Source: CAITYL01 sp041651315
GTDB taxonomy: Bacteria; Verrucomicrobiota; Lentisphaeria; Oligosphaerales; CAITYL01
DNA length: 15,027 nucleotides
Direction of reading: 5' to 3'
Assembly: GCA_041651315.1 (NCBI GenBank)
Contig: JBAZJM010000083.1
Location: 1-15,027 of the forward strand
Both the position numbers and the translations under genes were made by a program. The notes under the pieces are model-generated. The model was not told where the DNA came from and ran no database searches. It saw only the letters and a list, made by a program, of their open reading frames with translations. Of the stretch, positions 13,416-15,027 are shown piece after piece. The first letter of the stretch is position 1, and the number at the start of each line of letters is the position of its first letter.

Positions 13416-14594
13416 GCCGGCGCGGAAGGCGGGGCGCGGATCGGTCAGGCCGGTCTCGGCCAGCATCAGCCCGAAGATGTCGGGGATGGTCGTCAAGCCG
13501 GCCTCCGGCAGCGGCCGGTTGCTGGAGATGGCGGCCGCCGACTCCGGATCGTCCGGATGGAAACCGTGGATGCCGGCCGCCGGCCGGACGCCCATGAAGC
13601 TGGGCACCATCTGGACCCCCGACTGCATCAGGAAGACGGCCTCGCCGTAGCGGTGGTCGGGGAAATACACCCCCCAGCGGCGCAGGTCGTCATCGCTCAG
13701 CCAGCGCCCCCGCGGATGGCCGGTGAGGGCGCCGGTGATGCGGTCGCGGGCCGCCGGCTGGAGGAACCAGAAGCGGGCCATGGTTGAATCGTAGAAGGCC
13801 ACGTAGTCGCGGCCGTACTTCAGGCCAAGCCGGGCGATGTCCGCTGGCAGGTCATGGGTGGCGGTGATGTCGTGCATGCCGTGGTCGGTGAACAGGTACC
13901 AGGGCACCTCGGCATAGGCGCTTTCGGCGGCGGCGAGCAGCTGGCGCAGGCGGGTGTCATACCAGCGGATCAGGTCGCCCACCTGGGGCTGGCGGGTGCC
14001 GACGGCATGCATCAGGGCGTCCAGGCGGCCCAGCGAGATATAGGCGAAGTCCAGCGCCCCCGCGGCCGCCAGCGCGGTCAGCCGTGCCAGGTTGTGCTCG
14101 TCGCCCGCCCCGCTTTGGTGGACGAACCAGCGGTCGCCCCGCGCCGCCAGCAGGTCGAAGATGCTTTGGCCGCGCGGCAGGCCGCCCGGCTCCCAGATGC
14201 GCTTCTTCTCGCTGTAATCGAACAGCGGCAGCTGGCGGAACGGCACGGCATACAGCTGGAAATAGCCGGTGAACCCGCAGCGGCGCTTCACCACGGCGCT
14301 CAGGTAATGCCGCACCCGCGCCCGGCTGAACAACGCCTCCGGCAGCAGCTGCAACGGCTTCAGCCAGCGGAAGGGGGAGGTGGCTGGCGAATAGTAATAG
14401 GAGCTCCACAGCCCGTGCTCGCAGGGCAGCAGCCCCGAGATGATCGACGGGTCGCAGGCCGAGGAATAGCCGAGAATGGTGCGCAGCGGCCGCCGCTCCC
14501 GGACCCGGTCGGCCAGCAGAAAATCATGCGCCTTCAGCACTTCCCAGCCGAGGGCGTCGATGAAAATGAAGAGCGGCAAGCGCGGCTTTTTCAT
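13389..14594 (-). CDS. Alkaline-phosphatase-superfamily (type I phosphodiesterase/nucleotide pyrophosphatase-like) protein
   Basis: The 401-residue protein has the metal-binding layout of the superfamily. It includes FIDALGW (D13), a nucleophile region GYSSACDPSIISGLLPCEHG (42-61), LGRLDALMHAVG (about 188-199), LFTDHGMHD (about 253-261) and, near the end, GIHGFHPDD. The usual Thr or Ser nucleophile position is unclear: the SSAC segment offers Ser44, Ser45 or Cys47. There is no signal peptide, so it is predicted cytoplasmic, unlike many relatives. It may cleave a phosphoester or a sugar-nucleotide or lipid-linked phosphodiester in glycan metabolism; the substrate is unknown. It is the first gene of the polysaccharide cluster, starting 31 nt from the CRISPR array, with a modest AGG about 6 nt before the ATG. 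No promoter is visible in that gap. Confidence 0.85.
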   Translation of the reverse strand: MKKPRLPLFIFIDALGWEVLKAHDFLLADRVRERRPLRTILGYSSACDPSIISGLLPCEHGLWSSYYYSPATSPFRWLKPLQLLPEALFSRARVRHYLSAVVKRRCGFTGYFQLYAVPFRQLPLFDYSEKKRIWEPGGLPRGQSIFDLLAARGDRWFVHQSGAGDEHNLARLTALAAAGALDFAYISLGRLDALMHAVGTRQPQVGDLIRWYDTRLRQLLAAAESAYAEVPWYLFTDHGMHDITATHDLPADIARLGLKYGRDYVAFYDSTMARFWFLQPAARDRITGALTGHPRGRWLSDDDLRRWGVYFPDHRYGEAVFLMQSGVQMVPSFMGVRPAAGIHGFHPDDPESAAAISSNRPLPEAGLTTIPDIFGLMLAETGLTDPRPAFRAGLHPAGGGL

Positions 14595-14601
14595 GCTGCG
14601 C

Positions 14602-14627
14602 CTAAAATAGCCGCCGGCCTCCGGCGG
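14602..14627 (-). terminator. Hairpin with short T tract at the end of the CRISPR array
   Basis: CCGCCGG-AGG-CCGGCGG (14611-14627 on the minus strand) forms a 7-bp GC stem with a 3-nt loop, followed by CTATTTTAG. It touches the degenerate last repeat and lies before the phosphatase ATG. It could end the pre-crRNA transcript. Confidence 0.45.
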
Positions 14628-15027
14628 TACAATCCACGCCCCTCGTGTGAGGGGCGACCGAACGTCTCCGGCGCCTCCAAAGTAACCGTCGAGGTTTCAA
14701 TCCACGCCCCTCGTGTGAGGGGCGACTGACCCCAACGCCGCAGAGGGACAGGCCGAGGACGTTTCAATCCACGCCCCTCGTGTGAGGGGCGACCCTGGGT
14801 GACCTGCAAGGGCGAGGTGTGCTTCGACATGTTTCAATCCACGCCCCTCGTGTGAGGGGCGACTTATGGCCCACGTCTTCGGTGGTGTTCCGGAGATGTT
14901 TCAATCCACGCCCCTCGTGTGAGGGGCGACGCCTTTCGCTCATACGGTCCCGTCAACCGCCTGGTTTCAATCCACGCCCCTCGTGTGAGGGGCGACTGTG
15001 GGGTCTGTTTCTCGTTGGCCCAATAGC
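14626..15027 (-). CRISPR. Type I-C-like CRISPR array, leader-distal end (continues past right edge)
   Basis: Six 33-bp repeats start at 14626, 14694, 14761, 14831, 14898 and 14964. Five full spacers have lengths 35, 34, 37, 34 and 33, and a sixth (31 bases seen) is cut by the window edge. In minus-strand orientation each repeat begins GTCGCCCCTC, has a stem from CGCCCCTC and GAGGGGCG, and ends GTGGATTGAAAC. This is the hallmark of subtype I-C repeats. The repeat at 14626-14658 differs at two positions in its last five bases (minus orientation), as expected for the oldest, leader-distal unit. Repeats 2-6 look identical. This places transcription on the minus strand and the leader to the right. 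No cas gene is in the window, so the subtype rests on the repeat alone. Confidence 0.97.

Noticed and set aside
11496..13650. Two plus-strand frames of more than 420 codons (11496-12770 and 12367-13650)
   Set aside because: They are mirror frames of the TagA-STAS, receiver and phosphatase genes, are low in complexity (G, A, R, Q) and match no family that I recognise.
14591..14830. Minus-strand frame of 79 codons with repeated SHEGRG-like segments
   Set aside because: It is a translation through CRISPR repeats and spacers.
14659..14963. All five full spacers can be read as open coding frames, for example one encoding WVTCKGEVCFD
   Set aside because: Spacers of about 34 nt in GC-rich DNA are often open in some frame by chance. 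Without a protospacer search nothing can be concluded about targets.

Overview
The window is GC-rich bacterial DNA. Every recognisable gene lies on the minus strand, so the window is best read from right to left. Several traits occur together: a PEP-CTERM exported protein, a short pseudopilin-like protein of the 'prepilin N-terminal cleavage' type, LacI-controlled glycoside hydrolases, a secreted cyclophilin fused to cadherin-like domains, and dense palindromic repeats between genes. Together they suggest a polysaccharide-degrading member of the PVC group (Lentisphaerota, Kiritimatiellota or Verrucomicrobiota). That is inference; there is no rRNA or marker gene to settle it.

Right edge (14626-15027): the leader-distal end of a type I-C-like CRISPR array with six repeats, the last one degenerate. 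The leader and any cas genes would lie beyond the right edge. Only 31 bp separate the array from a four-gene minus-strand cluster (14594 to 10080). This cluster encodes an alkaline-phosphatase-superfamily protein, a response-regulator receiver joined to one transmembrane helix, a WecG/TagA glycosyltransferase with a C-terminal STAS-like domain, and a polysaccharide pyruvyl transferase. It looks like part of a surface polysaccharide locus with unusual built-in signalling domains.

Middle (9354-10079): a 726-bp gene-free stretch carrying a 291-bp nested palindrome and other inverted repeats. Then comes a 655-residue exported cyclophilin/cadherin-like protein (7386-9353). A second gene-free stretch (6915-7385) holds a half copy of the same palindrome, another inverted pair, and a promoter with an operator.

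Left half (1-7078): a carbohydrate-use locus that appears to be one regulon. It holds a 5'-truncated beta-helix protein, a cytoplasmic six-hairpin glycoside hydrolase, a LacI-family regulator overlapping a pseudopilin gene by ATGA, a PEP-CTERM protein, and a secreted clan GH-A-like hydrolase that runs off the left edge. Three identical copies of the palindrome TTGAACGTTCAA, each followed by GT, lie upstream of three of these transcription units. Two of them sit just downstream of recognisable -35/-10 elements. A variant palindrome lies in front of the regulator gene itself. The simplest reading is that the local LacI protein represses these genes until a sugar derived from the target polysaccharide is present.
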